Positions 18,019-27,508 of a stretch of DNA of 64,000 bases are shown in pieces. A program made the translations under genes and the position numbers. Numbering within the stretch: position 1 is the stretch's first letter; the number at the start of each line of letters is the position of its first letter. The notes beneath the pieces were generated by a model. The model saw only the letters and a list, made by a program, of their open reading frames with translations, searched no databases and was not told the DNA's origin. Origin of the DNA: Tolypothrix brevis GSE-NOS-MK-07-07A (GTDB lineage: Bacteria; Cyanobacteriota; Cyanobacteriia; Cyanobacteriales; Nostocaceae). The stretch lies in NCBI GenBank assembly GCA_019358985.1, contig JAHHIJ010000010.1, positions 117,711 through 181,710 on the forward strand, written 5' to 3'.

Positions 18019-18699
18019 TTACGCCATTTGATTTTCAATTGCCCACCGCGCTAATTCAGTACGGTTGTGCAAATTGGTTTTGCCCAACATATTGGAAACG
18101 TGGCTTTCAACGGTGCGCTGACTGACGTTTAGTTCTTCAGCAATTTCCCGGTTAGCTAAACCCCTAGCAACAAACTGAACTACTTTCAGTTCGGTTGGAG
18201 TTAGCTGCACATCGAAGGGAACCTGGATGCGGGAACCGCTTTCTCCTCCTTTTGCTTGGTGTTCTTTCCAACGGATAGTTTGTTTGAGCGAAGATTCAAC
18301 TTGGGCAACGAGTTCTTCAGGTTCAAAAGGCTTGACCATGTAGACATCAGCACCTTTATTCAATCCTTTAACTCTGTCGGCACTTTGACCTTTCGCAGAA
18401 AGGAAAAGAACGGGAATCCAGCTGGTGCGTTCGTTTTGCCGGACTTGTTCAACAAAAGTATATCCGTCCATTTCCGGCATCATCACGTCGCAGATGATCA
18501 TGTCAGGGATATCTTGCTCTAAAATTTGCAGAGCTTCCCGACCATTTTCTCCAGTGATGACTTCATATCCCCGGAATTCCAAGTAGTCCTTCACCAGCAA
18601 GATGAGGTTAGGGTCATCATCAATCAGTAGAAGTCGTTTGTGATCTTTCATGCTGGGCTCTTTCATAGCAGTGGCACTTGTCGCGCTTGGGTCCATCAA
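18019..18699 (-). CDS. NarL/LuxR-type response regulator (Ycf29/Rre1-like)
   Basis: 226-residue two-component regulator: receiver domain (about 20-140) with acidic pocket LLLIDDDPN, phospho-acceptor Asp71 in IICDVMMPEMDGYTF and Lys in YMVKPFEPEE, then a LuxR-type DNA-binding domain (about 165-224, LTPTELKVVQFVARGLANRE). This architecture and sequence match the conserved cyanobacterial/plastid Ycf29 group, whose Synechocystis/Synechococcus member Rre1 controls heat-shock genes. ATG at 18651 (MKDHKRLLL) is a plausible shorter start. It lies about 1.06 kb upstream of, and divergent from, groESL, whose promoter carries a K-box. Orthology to Rre1 is likely but not proved by eye. Confidence 0.8.
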   Translation of the reverse strand: MMDPSATSATAMKEPSMKDHKRLLLIDDDPNLILLVKDYLEFRGYEVITGENGREALQILEQDIPDMIICDVMMPEMDGYTFVEQVRQNERTSWIPVLFLSAKGQSADRVKGLNKGADVYMVKPFEPEELVAQVESSLKQTIRWKEHQAKGGESGSRIQVPFDVQLTPTELKVVQFVARGLANREIAEELNVSQRTVESHVSNMLGKTNLHNRTELARWAIENQMA

Positions 18700-19066
18700 G
18701 GTCTTGATTAGTTATCCTCTATGGTGGATTATTGAGATGTTGTCCTTTTTTTCCCACTTAACTTGCCTTTGCTTAAGCGATGTCACAAAATTGAAAATCG
18801 CTTTTGTGATATTAGTCATTCAATGGCAAAACTCCAGTAAGGATACGTATAGCAGTAGTTACTATAATGTGTTATTATAGATCGCTTTGTACGTGGCTGG
18901 TGGAAAACACTGATTAAATAATAATCTTTTGCGTTCACACGTAGGTATTGGAGGTTCTATCAACCTATCTAAAAACCAACCAAGCGCTTCAATTCTTCTG
19001 ACTGCTGTTTCATATCCACTGGATCTTGAGCCTCAATTGAATGTTCGCTCATAAAGAAAGGAAGTT
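18700..19066. other. Intergenic region upstream of the response regulator
   Basis: Holds the divergent promoter of the response-regulator gene. The only coding-like trace is a minus-strand stretch at about 18974-19060 reading FMSEHSIEAQDPVDMKQQSE, which sits in a different frame just after the ferredoxin-like remnant and may be its frameshifted tail. Confidence 0.4.
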
Positions 19067-19243
19067 TCAAAGCACATGTTGGGTCAAAAATGCATATTCT
19101 TCCACCACCATATTGCCTATCAAGTGTTCTTGATTAAGCCGCTTTCCGGGACTTCCGGGGTAACGCAGGCGATACCAGACACCATCCGGGTAAACCACCA
19201 TTATCGGTCTAGAACAACAAACTCGCAAGCAGTTGGTTTTGGT
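19067..19243 (-). pseudogene. C-terminal remnant of a (2Fe-2S) ferredoxin-domain protein
   Basis: A 58-codon open stretch without a start codon, preceded in frame by a stop, reads TNCLRVCCSRPIMVVYPDGV then WYRLRYPG...QEHLIGNMVVEEYAF and a stop at 19067. The pattern C-L-R-V-C...PIMVVYPDGVWY...EHLIG..V.EYAF is that of thioredoxin-like [2Fe-2S] ferredoxin-domain proteins of cyanobacteria, whose first two cysteines and N-terminal half are missing here. Hence a broken gene. The upstream part (19244-19640) carries no readable continuation in one frame. Confidence 0.6.
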
Positions 19244-19655
19244 CTAAGAAATGCAACTGGGGCATTTATTTGGCGACTGGTCAAGTTTGAGCCTTTGCAG
19301 TCGAACAAGCAAATGTTCCCAAGATTCCAGATTAGCTTGTTTTGTGTTGCTTTTAGGAACTATCTGGTCAGTACATATAAAAACATGTGCCTGGTAGGAA
19401 TGCAAGTCCTAAAGTTTTTACACAATTTCTTAAGGGTTTATTGCCCTTGAACATGAGTGGTTTTTGGGATTTTCACACCAAGACTGGATCACTGTATTGT
19501 TACTCATTAAGCGGCTCCCTGATTACTGTTCTATATCAATTTTTCAACTTTGCAAATAAATTTGACCATATAAAAATATTCGTAACTTACAAAACAAAAC
19601 CCGGTAAACAAAAAATAATTGAGTATTTGTACTTAAGTATAACTTTGGTTGCTTA

Positions 19656-19671
19656 GTTCGGGAACCCGTAC
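19656..19671 (+). promoter_or_regulatory. K-box element upstream of groESL
   Basis: GTTCGGGAACCCGTAC fits the cyanobacterial K-box consensus GTTCGG-NNAN-CCNNAC exactly. It lies 40 bp upstream of the CIRCE element and about 88 bp before the groES start, the usual place. K-boxes mark light- and heat-responsive groE promoters in cyanobacteria independent of HrcA. Confidence 0.8.
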
Positions 19672-19710
19672 AAGTCAATTTATTGCTATTCCATACCGCA
19701 GTTAGTTAGA

Positions 19711-19737
19711 TTAGCACTCAGGAGTCGAGAGTGCTAA
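19711..19737 (+). promoter_or_regulatory. CIRCE operator (HrcA-binding)
   Basis: TTAGCACTC - 9 nt - GAGTGCTAA, a perfect match to the CIRCE inverted repeat with the standard 9-bp spacer. It ends 21 bp before the groES ATG. HrcA represses groESL through this site until heat stress. hrcA itself is not in the window. A strong AGGAGG ribosome site follows at 19741-19746. Confidence 0.97.
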
Positions 19738-19758
19738 ATTAGGAGGCGAGAAATTCGT

Positions 19759-20070
19759 ATGGCAGCTTTATCTCTAAGCGTTTCTACTGTAAAACCTTTA
19801 GGCGATCGCGTTTTCGTCAAAGTGAGCGCATCTGAAGAAAAGACCGCAGGTGGTCTGTATTTGCCCGACACAGCCAAAGAAAAGCCCCAAGTAGGGGAAG
19901 TGGTTGCTGTGGGTGATGGCAAGCTTAAAGACGACGGTGGTCGTCAAGCATTGGATGTAAAGGTCGGTGACAAGGTGCTGTACTCCAAGTACGCCGGCAC
20001 CGACATCAAACTTGGCACTGACGAATATGTCCTGCTTTCAGAAAAAGACATTTTAGCGATCGTTAGTTAG
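19759..20070 (+). CDS. groES: Co-chaperonin GroES
   Basis: 103-residue lid of the GroEL chaperonin chamber. Shows the mobile loop [20 protein letters not shown] and the conserved [12 protein letters not shown] and [16 protein letters not shown]. Start ATG 19759 is preceded by AGGAGG at 12 bp. First gene of the groESL operon, with CIRCE and K-box sites upstream. Length and sequence are normal. Confidence 0.98.
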   Translation: MAALSLSVSTVKPLGDRVFVKVSASEEKTAGGLYLPDTAKEKPQVGEVVAVGDGKLKDDGGRQALDVKVGDKVLYSKYAGTDIKLGTDEYVLLSEKDILAIVS

Positions 20071-20175
20071 TGGATGGTGGTTAGTGGATGGCGGATTGTA
20101 GAACAACCATCAACCATCAACTAACAACCAACAATTTACAAATTTACAAATTTACAAATAGCAGGTTGAACGTAG

Positions 20176-21816
<1,641 letters not shown>

Positions 21817-21843
21817 GATTTATTAAGCCCCCCTATTTTTGAA

Positions 21844-21880
21844 AGCAGTCGTCTCCTAATGGAGGCGGCTGTTTTTTTTA
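21844..21880 (+). terminator. groESL Rho-independent terminator
   Basis: CAGTCGTCTCC - TAAT - GGAGGCGGCTG, an 11-bp stem with two G-U pairs, followed by TTTTTTTT. It begins 28 bp after the groEL stop. Confidence 0.88.
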
Positions 21881-21944
21881 TTGCAGCAAACAATTAGGCT
21901 CAGGGTAGATACGGACATTTGTGGATAAAACTTATTGACATCCT

Positions 21945-21967
21945 CCCCACCCTATAGAGGGATGGGG
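21945..21967 (-). repeat. Right-end hairpin of the tnpB element (likely omega-RNA 3' region)
   Basis: CCCCA CCCT ATAG AGGG A TGGGG: 9-bp stem with a bulged A and 4-nt loop, 12 bp past the tnpB stop. In TnpB systems the guide (omega) RNA runs from the 3' end of tnpB into this end. Confidence 0.7.
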
Positions 21968-21978
21968 ATTCCAAAGAA

Positions 21979-23235
21979 TTACTTCTTGGATTTCCTGGTT
22001 TTTCTATGAAGAGATTCCGACACTTGGCTAGCCATTTCTGACCCCGCTAGTACGTCTGCACAGGCAGTTTCCGTTCCCCGATTGTCCACGGGTACTTGAT
22101 TGAGTCCACGCAATAACACCATCTCAGCAGCCGCATGATCCCGATGAGTTTGGTATTCACATTCAGGACAATGATGCTCTCTCTCTCCCAAGGGTTTACG
22201 CACCGTTGCGCCGCAATGCGGACAGGTCTGGGATGTCCCATTTGGGTTGACGCGCATAAAGAACGCGCCTCGTTTCCAGCAAACCCATTCCAGCAAACTC
22301 AGGAATTGCCCAAAAGAGGCATCAACACAATCTTTGCGAAGCATTCCCCGGTTGAGTCCAACCGTATTGAGGTCTTCAGCAAAGATTGTTTCTGCTTGGT
22401 CACACAGCTTATGAGCCGTTTTCAAATGGAAGTCTTTGCGGGTGTTGGCGATGTGATGGTGCAATCGTGCTACTTTGATTTGTGCTTTTTCCCAGTTGGC
22501 AGAACGATGAAGTTTTCTAGTCGCTCGACGTTGCAGCAATTTCAGCTTGCGGTGTTGAGACTTGAGAAACTTAGGGCGCTCAAAGAAGCTGCCATCAGAT
22601 ACCGTTGCAAATCTTTCCAGTCCCAAGTCAATGCCGATAGAACGCCCATGAATGGGAACGTCAGGAACAGAAACATCGGACTGGATCGAAACCACTACAT
22701 ACCATTGTGTTCCACGGGCTTTCGACAAAACTCGAACCTGTTTCACGTTAAATCCATCGGGGATAGGACGAGACAAGCTCATGGAAATGCTGCCAATTTT
22801 CGGCAGCTTGATGATATCCCCACAAATCGGGTTTGTTTTAAACTGTGGAAACACAAAAGACTTGAATTGTCCGTATTTCTTGAACCGTGGAAAACCGTGT
22901 CCACGTTTTTGAAATGCTTCCCAAGTATCGTGCAATCGACGAATTGTCGTCTGTAAAACTTGAGAATGGATGTTCTTGAGGCTTGCCCACGACTCTTTAA
23001 GCTTGGGCAAATCATTTTGCTGGCGATGATAGGACGGGAAAGGTGCATCAGCGGGGATAATATATTCCCGATCCAAAGAACACCTATCTGCCAAACACTT
23101 GCGCGAATTGATCCAGTCTTTGAGTTCACGCAAAGCACGATTGTAAACTTTGCGCGACGTTTCCATCCATTCAAGCATCTGTGCCGATTGGTTGGTGTTT
23201 GGATAAATTCGATAAGTGTAATTCATTGTCAGCAT
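21979..23235 (-). CDS. tnpB: TnpB, RNA-guided nuclease of an IS605-type element (OrfB)
   Basis: 418-residue ancestor-type relative of Cas12. It has the N-terminal helix-rich domain (MNYTYRIYPNTNQSAQMLEW), then a RuvC-like nuclease with Asp203 (SIGIDLGLERFATVSDG), Glu287 (TIFAEDLNTVGL) and Asp366 (THRDHAAAEMVL), and a zinc knuckle with CPHC (338-341) and CPEC (356-359). All catalytic residues are kept, so it may be active. Studied TnpB proteins cut DNA at the target-adjacent motif using an RNA from the element's right end. Start is ATG 23235; ATG three codons in is also possible. No tnpA is nearby. Confidence 0.92.
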   Translation of the reverse strand: MLTMNYTYRIYPNTNQSAQMLEWMETSRKVYNRALRELKDWINSRKCLADRCSLDREYIIPADAPFPSYHRQQNDLPKLKESWASLKNIHSQVLQTTIRRLHDTWEAFQKRGHGFPRFKKYGQFKSFVFPQFKTNPICGDIIKLPKIGSISMSLSRPIPDGFNVKQVRVLSKARGTQWYVVVSIQSDVSVPDVPIHGRSIGIDLGLERFATVSDGSFFERPKFLKSQHRKLKLLQRRATRKLHRSANWEKAQIKVARLHHHIANTRKDFHLKTAHKLCDQAETIFAEDLNTVGLNRGMLRKDCVDASFGQFLSLLEWVCWKRGAFFMRVNPNGTSQTCPHCGATVRKPLGEREHHCPECEYQTHRDHAAAEMVLLRGLNQVPVDNRGTETACADVLAGSEMASQVSESLHRKTRKSKK

Positions 23236-23291
23236 AAAAATATTTTACCACACAAATAAACTAGTGGTAAAGCTATACCAATCATGAAATT

Positions 23292-23335
23292 GACAATTTC
23301 TCGGACACCCTTCATGGGTGTACCTCGCAATTGTC
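23292..23335. repeat. Nested inverted repeat at the left end of the tnpB element
   Basis: GACAATT (23292-23298) pairs with AATTGTC (23329-23335) and inside it ACACCC pairs with GGGTGT around TTCAT. It lies between the tnpB start and the left hairpin. Confidence 0.6.
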
Positions 23336-23345
23336 CGCTATCCAT

Positions 23346-23368
23346 CCCCACCGTATAGACGGATGGGG
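23346..23368 (-). repeat. Left-end hairpin of the tnpB element
   Basis: CCCCA CCGT ATAG ACGG A TGGGG. Compared with the right-end hairpin (21945-21967) the CCCT/AGGG pairs are replaced by CCGT/ACGG, a paired compensatory change that keeps the stem. Confidence 0.7.
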
Positions 23369-23464
23369 AATTCCGCGAAAAATGTTAAATTCAGTAACTT
23401 TGTTTATATTAAAACACGAGCGCACCTTCCCAATTCTCCCAGTTATTCTTGGCGCTCCTAAAAA

Positions 23465-23692
23465 TTAAGAGCGGTTAATAAATTCTTCCGGATCGATACC
23501 AGCTTGCTTTAAAATTGCACGTAATGTTCCCTCTGGCATATCACCAGAATGATTGGGAATAGTAGTATAACGATTAGTTTCAGGATTAAACCACATTTCA
23601 TGACTTCCGGCGGCTTGACGATAAAAAACAAAGCCAAAGGATTTAATAATTTTGATAATTTGTCTGTAGCCAAACCCCGCTAAACGTCCCAT
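23465..23692 (-). CDS. hicA: HicA-family toxin (mRNA interferase)
   Basis: 75-residue dsRBD-like HicA/YcfA protein. The typical core is GFVFYRQAAGSHEMWFNPETNR to TTIPNHSGDMPEGTLRAILKQAGI, with the catalytic His in GSHEMW. HicA proteins cleave mRNA when freed from HicB. It follows the HicB-like gene (23700-23930) by 7 bp on the same strand, forming a two-gene operon beside the tnpB element. Confidence 0.88.
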   Translation of the reverse strand: MGRLAGFGYRQIIKIIKSFGFVFYRQAAGSHEMWFNPETNRYTTIPNHSGDMPEGTLRAILKQAGIDPEEFINRS

Positions 23693-23699
23693 TAATTGA

Positions 23700-23930
23700 C
23701 TACTGACCTACAACTAAAGGATAGTTAAACTGTTCGGCTATTGGTTGCAAGTAATCTGATTCTTTATCTTGAGATTGTGCTTCCAATAACTTACGCGCTA
23801 CATCACGGGCAATTTCTAAAGTTTCAGCAACCGTCCGTCCTTGAGCGACTAAACCTTGAAGCTCATCTGATGTTGCTAAATAAACACCTTCTGGTAATTT
23901 TTCAATATGGATGTTAAGTAATTTTTCCAT
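23700..23930 (-). CDS. HicB/DUF1902-like antitoxin
   Basis: 76-residue protein MEKLLNIHIEKLPEGVYLAT, with SDELQGLVAQGRTVAETLEI, the HicB partial RNase-H-fold pattern (beta strands, then 'GLVAQG.T..E' helix). It precedes and presumably neutralises the HicA toxin at 23465. No separate DNA-binding domain is visible in this short form, which is usual for the DUF1902-type antitoxins. Confidence 0.85.
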   Translation of the reverse strand: MEKLLNIHIEKLPEGVYLATSDELQGLVAQGRTVAETLEIARDVARKLLEAQSQDKESDYLQPIAEQFNYPLVVGQ

Positions 23931-24323
23931 TTTTGAATGCAGTTGTTATTTTTAATAGTTACGTTAATTACTATGATATAGCTTTTTTGAACTCAGATGC
24001 TACTCCAAATTGGCTTACCAGCTGCAACGCTTTGTTTGAACCAAAGCTCTGACAATATAGTCATAAGTTTGCACTAGCGCAGGCTGGGTGTCCTGTTTCC
24101 GAGGCAGTGTAATCTGAAGCTCGACCCTTTCCAGGCAAATTTTCATAAACTGCTAGATCATGCCCGTTAATCCAACGTCCATTTTGCATTGGATTTATCC
24201 GTAGCAGGTCTCTTCTCTTGAGAAGTAACTTTATAATTCCCGTAAAACCCTGGAAAATATTTATTAGTATGGATAATTAACTTACCTTAATAAGATTACT
24301 AAGATTTTTTTCATTCCACACCA
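23931..24323. other. Intergenic region, no supported gene
   Basis: 393 bp between hicB and the methyltransferase gene. A minus-strand stretch (about 24070-24190) stays open for some 40 codons (containing RWINGHDLAVYENLPGKG) but has no start, no family I recognise and is stopped on both sides, so it may be a gene remnant or chance. Confidence 0.4.
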
Positions 24324-25109
24324 ATGAGTCAAACTAACCCGGAAACAACACCCCTACATACCCTCAACCCACTAACCCGATTCTCTGACAGAGCAGCGGA
24401 TTATGTGAACTATCGACCAAGCTACCCAGCCGCAGCAATTGATATTATCTTGGAAGGGTTAGCACCACCAACGCAACTTTTAGCGGCAGATATTGGTGCG
24501 GGTACTGGTATCTCCTCGCGGTTGTTAGGTAAACGCGGAGTTAGGGTCATTGCTGTTGAACCAAATGCAGCAATGAAAGAAGCAGCTGAACCATCACCAG
24601 AAGTAGAATTTCGAGATGGAACAGCAGAAGTTACTAACTTACCTGACGCATCTGTTGATTTGGTAACTTGTTTTCAAGCTTTTCATTGGTTTAATCCGGA
24701 ACCAACTTTGTTGGAGTTCCACCGCATCTTAAAACCATCGGGACGGTTGGCTGTAGTGTGGAATAACCGCGATCACGAAGATACTTTCACTGCTGAATAT
24801 ACCCAAATAGTACGTGCTGCATCGCATGGGGAACGAGTAGACGAGCGGATGAAATTTGTCGATCCACTATTAGTATGTCCGCATTTTGTTAATCTCCGCG
24901 AATATATTTTTGTTTATCGGCAAGAGTTAGATTTAACTGGACTAATTGGTCGTTCGATGAGTTATTCTTCTGTTCCTCGTTCTGGACCAATGCAGCAGCA
25001 ACTCGTCGCGGGTTTGCGGGATTTATATCAGCGTTTTGCCAATGAGCGGGGTTTTGTTTACATTGTTCATAGCACTAGCGTCCATATTGCCGAAGCAATT
25101 GAAAGTTAA
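24324..25109 (+). CDS. Class I SAM-dependent methyltransferase
   Basis: 261-residue protein with a Rossmann methyltransferase domain of the Methyltransf_11 type: motif I LLAADIGAGTGISSRLLG (about residues 51-68), acidic end VIAVEPNAAM, then LPDASVDLVTCFQAFHWFNP and the strand LKPSGRLAVVWNNRDHEDTF. The early segment FSDRAADYVNYRPSYPAAAI is typical of ubiquinone/menaquinone-like or trans-aconitate-type small-molecule methyltransferases. Substrate unknown. It stands alone. Confidence 0.85.
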   Translation: MSQTNPETTPLHTLNPLTRFSDRAADYVNYRPSYPAAAIDIILEGLAPPTQLLAADIGAGTGISSRLLGKRGVRVIAVEPNAAMKEAAEPSPEVEFRDGTAEVTNLPDASVDLVTCFQAFHWFNPEPTLLEFHRILKPSGRLAVVWNNRDHEDTFTAEYTQIVRAASHGERVDERMKFVDPLLVCPHFVNLREYIFVYRQELDLTGLIGRSMSYSSVPRSGPMQQQLVAGLRDLYQRFANERGFVYIVHSTSVHIAEAIES

Positions 25110-25127
25110 AAATAGAAGATAAATTAG

Positions 25128-25155
25128 GGTGCGTTAGCGAAGCGCGTAACGCACC
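25128..25155. repeat. Palindrome GGTGCGTTA...TAACGCACC
   Basis: Inverted repeat GGTGCGTTA GCGAAGCGCG TAACGCACC just past the methyltransferase gene. A common intergenic motif in cyanobacteria; may serve as transcript end. Confidence 0.6.
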
Positions 25156-25240
25156 ATATTTTAAGCAAATATGCAAAGTTATTTTTTAGCGCAAAGACGC
25201 TAAAATTTTATTTTTTTTAAACCTAATATCAAACTTAAAA

Positions 25241-26161
25241 ATGGCAAAAGCACGTTATGAAGGATATTTTGAAGGCACTCCGACAAAATTAGTTAAAGAA
25301 ACTTTTGGTGATGCCAAAGTCTACGCTCAAAATGCCAAATCTATACTAAATCCGGCAACTGGTTTTATCGCTGCTTATGATTTTACTTTAAATCCTTATC
25401 GGGGTTGTCAGTACGGATGTAGTTATTGTTATGCTGCGGCTTTTAGTCCTAATTCTCAAATGCGGCAAGATTGGGGTAAATGGGTAATTATTAAGGAAAA
25501 TGCTGCACAAGTTTTAGAGAAGGAATTAGAAAAGTGGTATAACAAAAACCCCAACAAGTTTCCGACAATTTACATGAGTAGCGTTACAGATCCTTATCAA
25601 CCTATTGAGTCTAAATATCAGCTAACGCGCTCTTTGTTAGAGGTAATGCTTGAATATCGTCCAACGTTGGTAATTCAAACTCGCAGCCCGATTATTACCA
25701 GAGATATCGATATTTTACAACGATTTCAGCGATTGCGAATTAATATGAGTATCCCCACTGGTAGCGAATGTGTGAGGAGAGATTTTGAAGTGCGATCGCC
25801 TAGCATCAAAGCTAGATTAAATGCTCTGACCAAAATAAAACAAACTATTGACCCTTTAAAAGGTTTTATTCCCAAAGTTTCTATCACCATTACACCTCTA
25901 CTTCCCACTTTACCAGAAGATGAAGCCGCTTTTATTGAGAAATTAGCGATCGCTGATAGAATTGTCATTCAGGAATTTCATGCAAGCCATAATCGTTCTC
26001 TTGTCGCAGGAACCCGCGAAGAAGCACAAGCTATTAAGCAAAAATACGCTTGGTGGTATGACTTAGAACAAATAAATTATATGAAGTTTAAGCAAAATTT
26101 AATTTCTCGTCTTCCCAGCGCGGAAATCAAAGAAGGAAAAGACGGCTTTGGTTATGAGTAA
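25241..26161 (+). CDS. SPL-family radical SAM protein
   Basis: 306-residue radical SAM enzyme of the Rv2578c / spore-photoproduct-lyase-like group. The [4Fe-4S]/SAM motif is GCQYGCSYCYA with Cys56, Cys60 and Cys63 (CxxxCxxC). Other family landmarks are TIYMSSVTDPYQPIE, RSPIITRDIDIL and MSIPTGSE. A second strand set VSITITPLLPTLPEDEAAFI completes the barrel. The reaction is unknown for this subgroup. The stop overlaps the start of the next gene by 8 bp, so the two are translated from one message. Confidence 0.88.
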   Translation: MAKARYEGYFEGTPTKLVKETFGDAKVYAQNAKSILNPATGFIAAYDFTLNPYRGCQYGCSYCYAAAFSPNSQMRQDWGKWVIIKENAAQVLEKELEKWYNKNPNKFPTIYMSSVTDPYQPIESKYQLTRSLLEVMLEYRPTLVIQTRSPIITRDIDILQRFQRLRINMSIPTGSECVRRDFEVRSPSIKARLNALTKIKQTIDPLKGFIPKVSITITPLLPTLPEDEAAFIEKLAIADRIVIQEFHASHNRSLVAGTREEAQAIKQKYAWWYDLEQINYMKFKQNLISRLPSAEIKEGKDGFGYE

Positions 26162-27473
26162 TGCTATAGCAAATTGGTGGCGAAGTCAGCAATTTAAATC
26201 TGCGCTCAAGCGTGGCAATACCCAAGTTGCAATCAAATTGTTGCAAGAAATTAAAAAATCTGGAGCAAAATTTTCTTGGTTAGAGAAGCTATTTAGAGAT
26301 AAGCTTCAGTTAGAAAATTCTTCGCAGCAAGATAAAAGAGAGGTAGCTAATTTAAGTTTTAAATTAACTGAAGCACTTCAACAACAAGAAAATTTAAATG
26401 AAGTAGCTTTTGATAAACAAGATAGTTTTATATTAAAGCCAGAAGCAGAATTTATCAATTTTATTTCCAAAGCATTTAAGCTAATAGAACATGATGTCAC
26501 AAAATTACAATCTACTGGTCTAGATGAGCGTATATTTGATGACTTTGAAGCGAGATTAGTTGAATATATCAAAGAAGAATTTAGTAGGATACCTGATAAC
26601 AAGTTAAAAATTAAAATAGAACATGCTCTGGAAGATATTTATAGCTTAAAAAATGGACAAGATCCAGATTACCGTTTTAGTCTGACTCCCCATGTCTACT
26701 TTATGAAGTATTTTTTAGAAAATGTCTACTGCGTTTACTTAGCTTGGTTTTTGATTTACAAAGCTGGGTTACTACCAACTAAGATTAACATACTTGATAT
26801 TGCCGCCGGTCCGGGAACAGTTGCTTATGGTTTAGCTTTGTTTTTGCAAAGTACTAGCGGCTTTTTCGATATCCCGCAAATGCACATATCCTACTATTCT
26901 TTAGAAAAACAAGATGCTTTTCAATTCCGAGGGTTACAATTTTGGCGTCGATATATAGAATCTAGAAAAACGCCTGTAAATGCTTACTTTCGTTTTGTGA
27001 CTGACGACATTTTTACTTGGAATACTGAATCTAGTAATATACCAAAAGAATTTTTTGACTTTATAACTGTTTCCCATTGTTTTTTTAACACTTCAGTTAA
27101 AAGCCTTCAAGCAAATAATATCTACAAAGAAATATTTGCTACTAGATTAAAGCCACAAGGTTATGTGCTGCTAGTTATCCAAGATAAGAAGTTATTTAAA
27201 GCTTATGATGCTTATCAAGTAGAAGACCAAAAACAAGAAAAAAAGGTGGTAAATAAATTTTTGGCAGAACTTGGATTAGAACTTGTGTGGTATAAGTATT
27301 TAACATCGACAGGCTCAAGAACACCTTATTCGGCTGTTGAATTTGCAAAATTTGCACAAGCTAACTTACCCAAGCAACTGTATATGAGTTCGATGATTCA
27401 AAAGTATCTTGGTCAGAAGTATCAGTCATGCTATACCTTAGATGATTATGTAATATTGGCAAAAAAATCTTAA
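26154..27473 (+). CDS. Putative class I methyltransferase, 439 aa
   Basis: Unfamiliar protein with a charged helical N-terminal half (MSNAIANWWRSQQFKSALKR, LLQEIKKSGAKFSWLEKLFR) and a Rossmann-type half with the SAM-binding signature INILDIAAGPGTVAYGLALF, then FDFITVSHCFFNTS and LKPQGYVLLVIQDKK. This looks like Rsm22/ribosomal small-subunit methyltransferase-type organisation, but I cannot name the family. ATG 26154 overlaps the radical SAM stop by 8 bp. A TTG two codons earlier is possible. Coupled translation suggests that the two enzymes act together. Confidence 0.7.
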   Translation: MSNAIANWWRSQQFKSALKRGNTQVAIKLLQEIKKSGAKFSWLEKLFRDKLQLENSSQQDKREVANLSFKLTEALQQQENLNEVAFDKQDSFILKPEAEFINFISKAFKLIEHDVTKLQSTGLDERIFDDFEARLVEYIKEEFSRIPDNKLKIKIEHALEDIYSLKNGQDPDYRFSLTPHVYFMKYFLENVYCVYLAWFLIYKAGLLPTKINILDIAAGPGTVAYGLALFLQSTSGFFDIPQMHISYYSLEKQDAFQFRGLQFWRRYIESRKTPVNAYFRFVTDDIFTWNTESSNIPKEFFDFITVSHCFFNTSVKSLQANNIYKEIFATRLKPQGYVLLVIQDKKLFKAYDAYQVEDQKQEKKVVNKFLAELGLELVWYKYLTSTGSRTPYSAVEFAKFAQANLPKQLYMSSMIQKYLGQKYQSCYTLDDYVILAKKS

Positions 27474-27508
27474 TATTAATTAGGAATAATATTAATTTTT
27501 GATAATTT

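Larger units (their letters stand above)
21934..23370 (-). mobile_element. IS605/IS1341-type element carrying tnpB only
   Basis: A transposon with a single gene, tnpB (21979-23235), bounded by two short subterminal hairpins of the same shape and orientation: CCCCACCCTATAGAGGGATGGGG (21945-21967) after tnpB and CCCCACCGTATAGACGGATGGGG (23346-23368) before it. Such hairpins are recognised by the tyrosine transposase TnpA, absent here, so movement would need TnpA in trans. The outer edge TTGACATCCTCCCC next to the tnpB-3' hairpin is typical of this element class in cyanobacteria. Exact ends are not certain. Confidence 0.75.

Noticed and set aside
22135..22956. 273-codon plus-strand frame opposite tnpB
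   Set aside because: Shadow of tnpB coding bias on the other strand; the minus-strand TnpB has clear catalytic motifs.
21949..23368. CRISPR-like repeats near tnpB
   Set aside because: Only two copies of the hairpin, one at each side of the tnpB gene; this is the IS605 end layout, not a CRISPR array.
24070..24190. Minus-strand open stretch containing RWINGHDLAVYENLPGKG
   Set aside because: No start codon, no recognisable family and short; mentioned as a possible remnant only.
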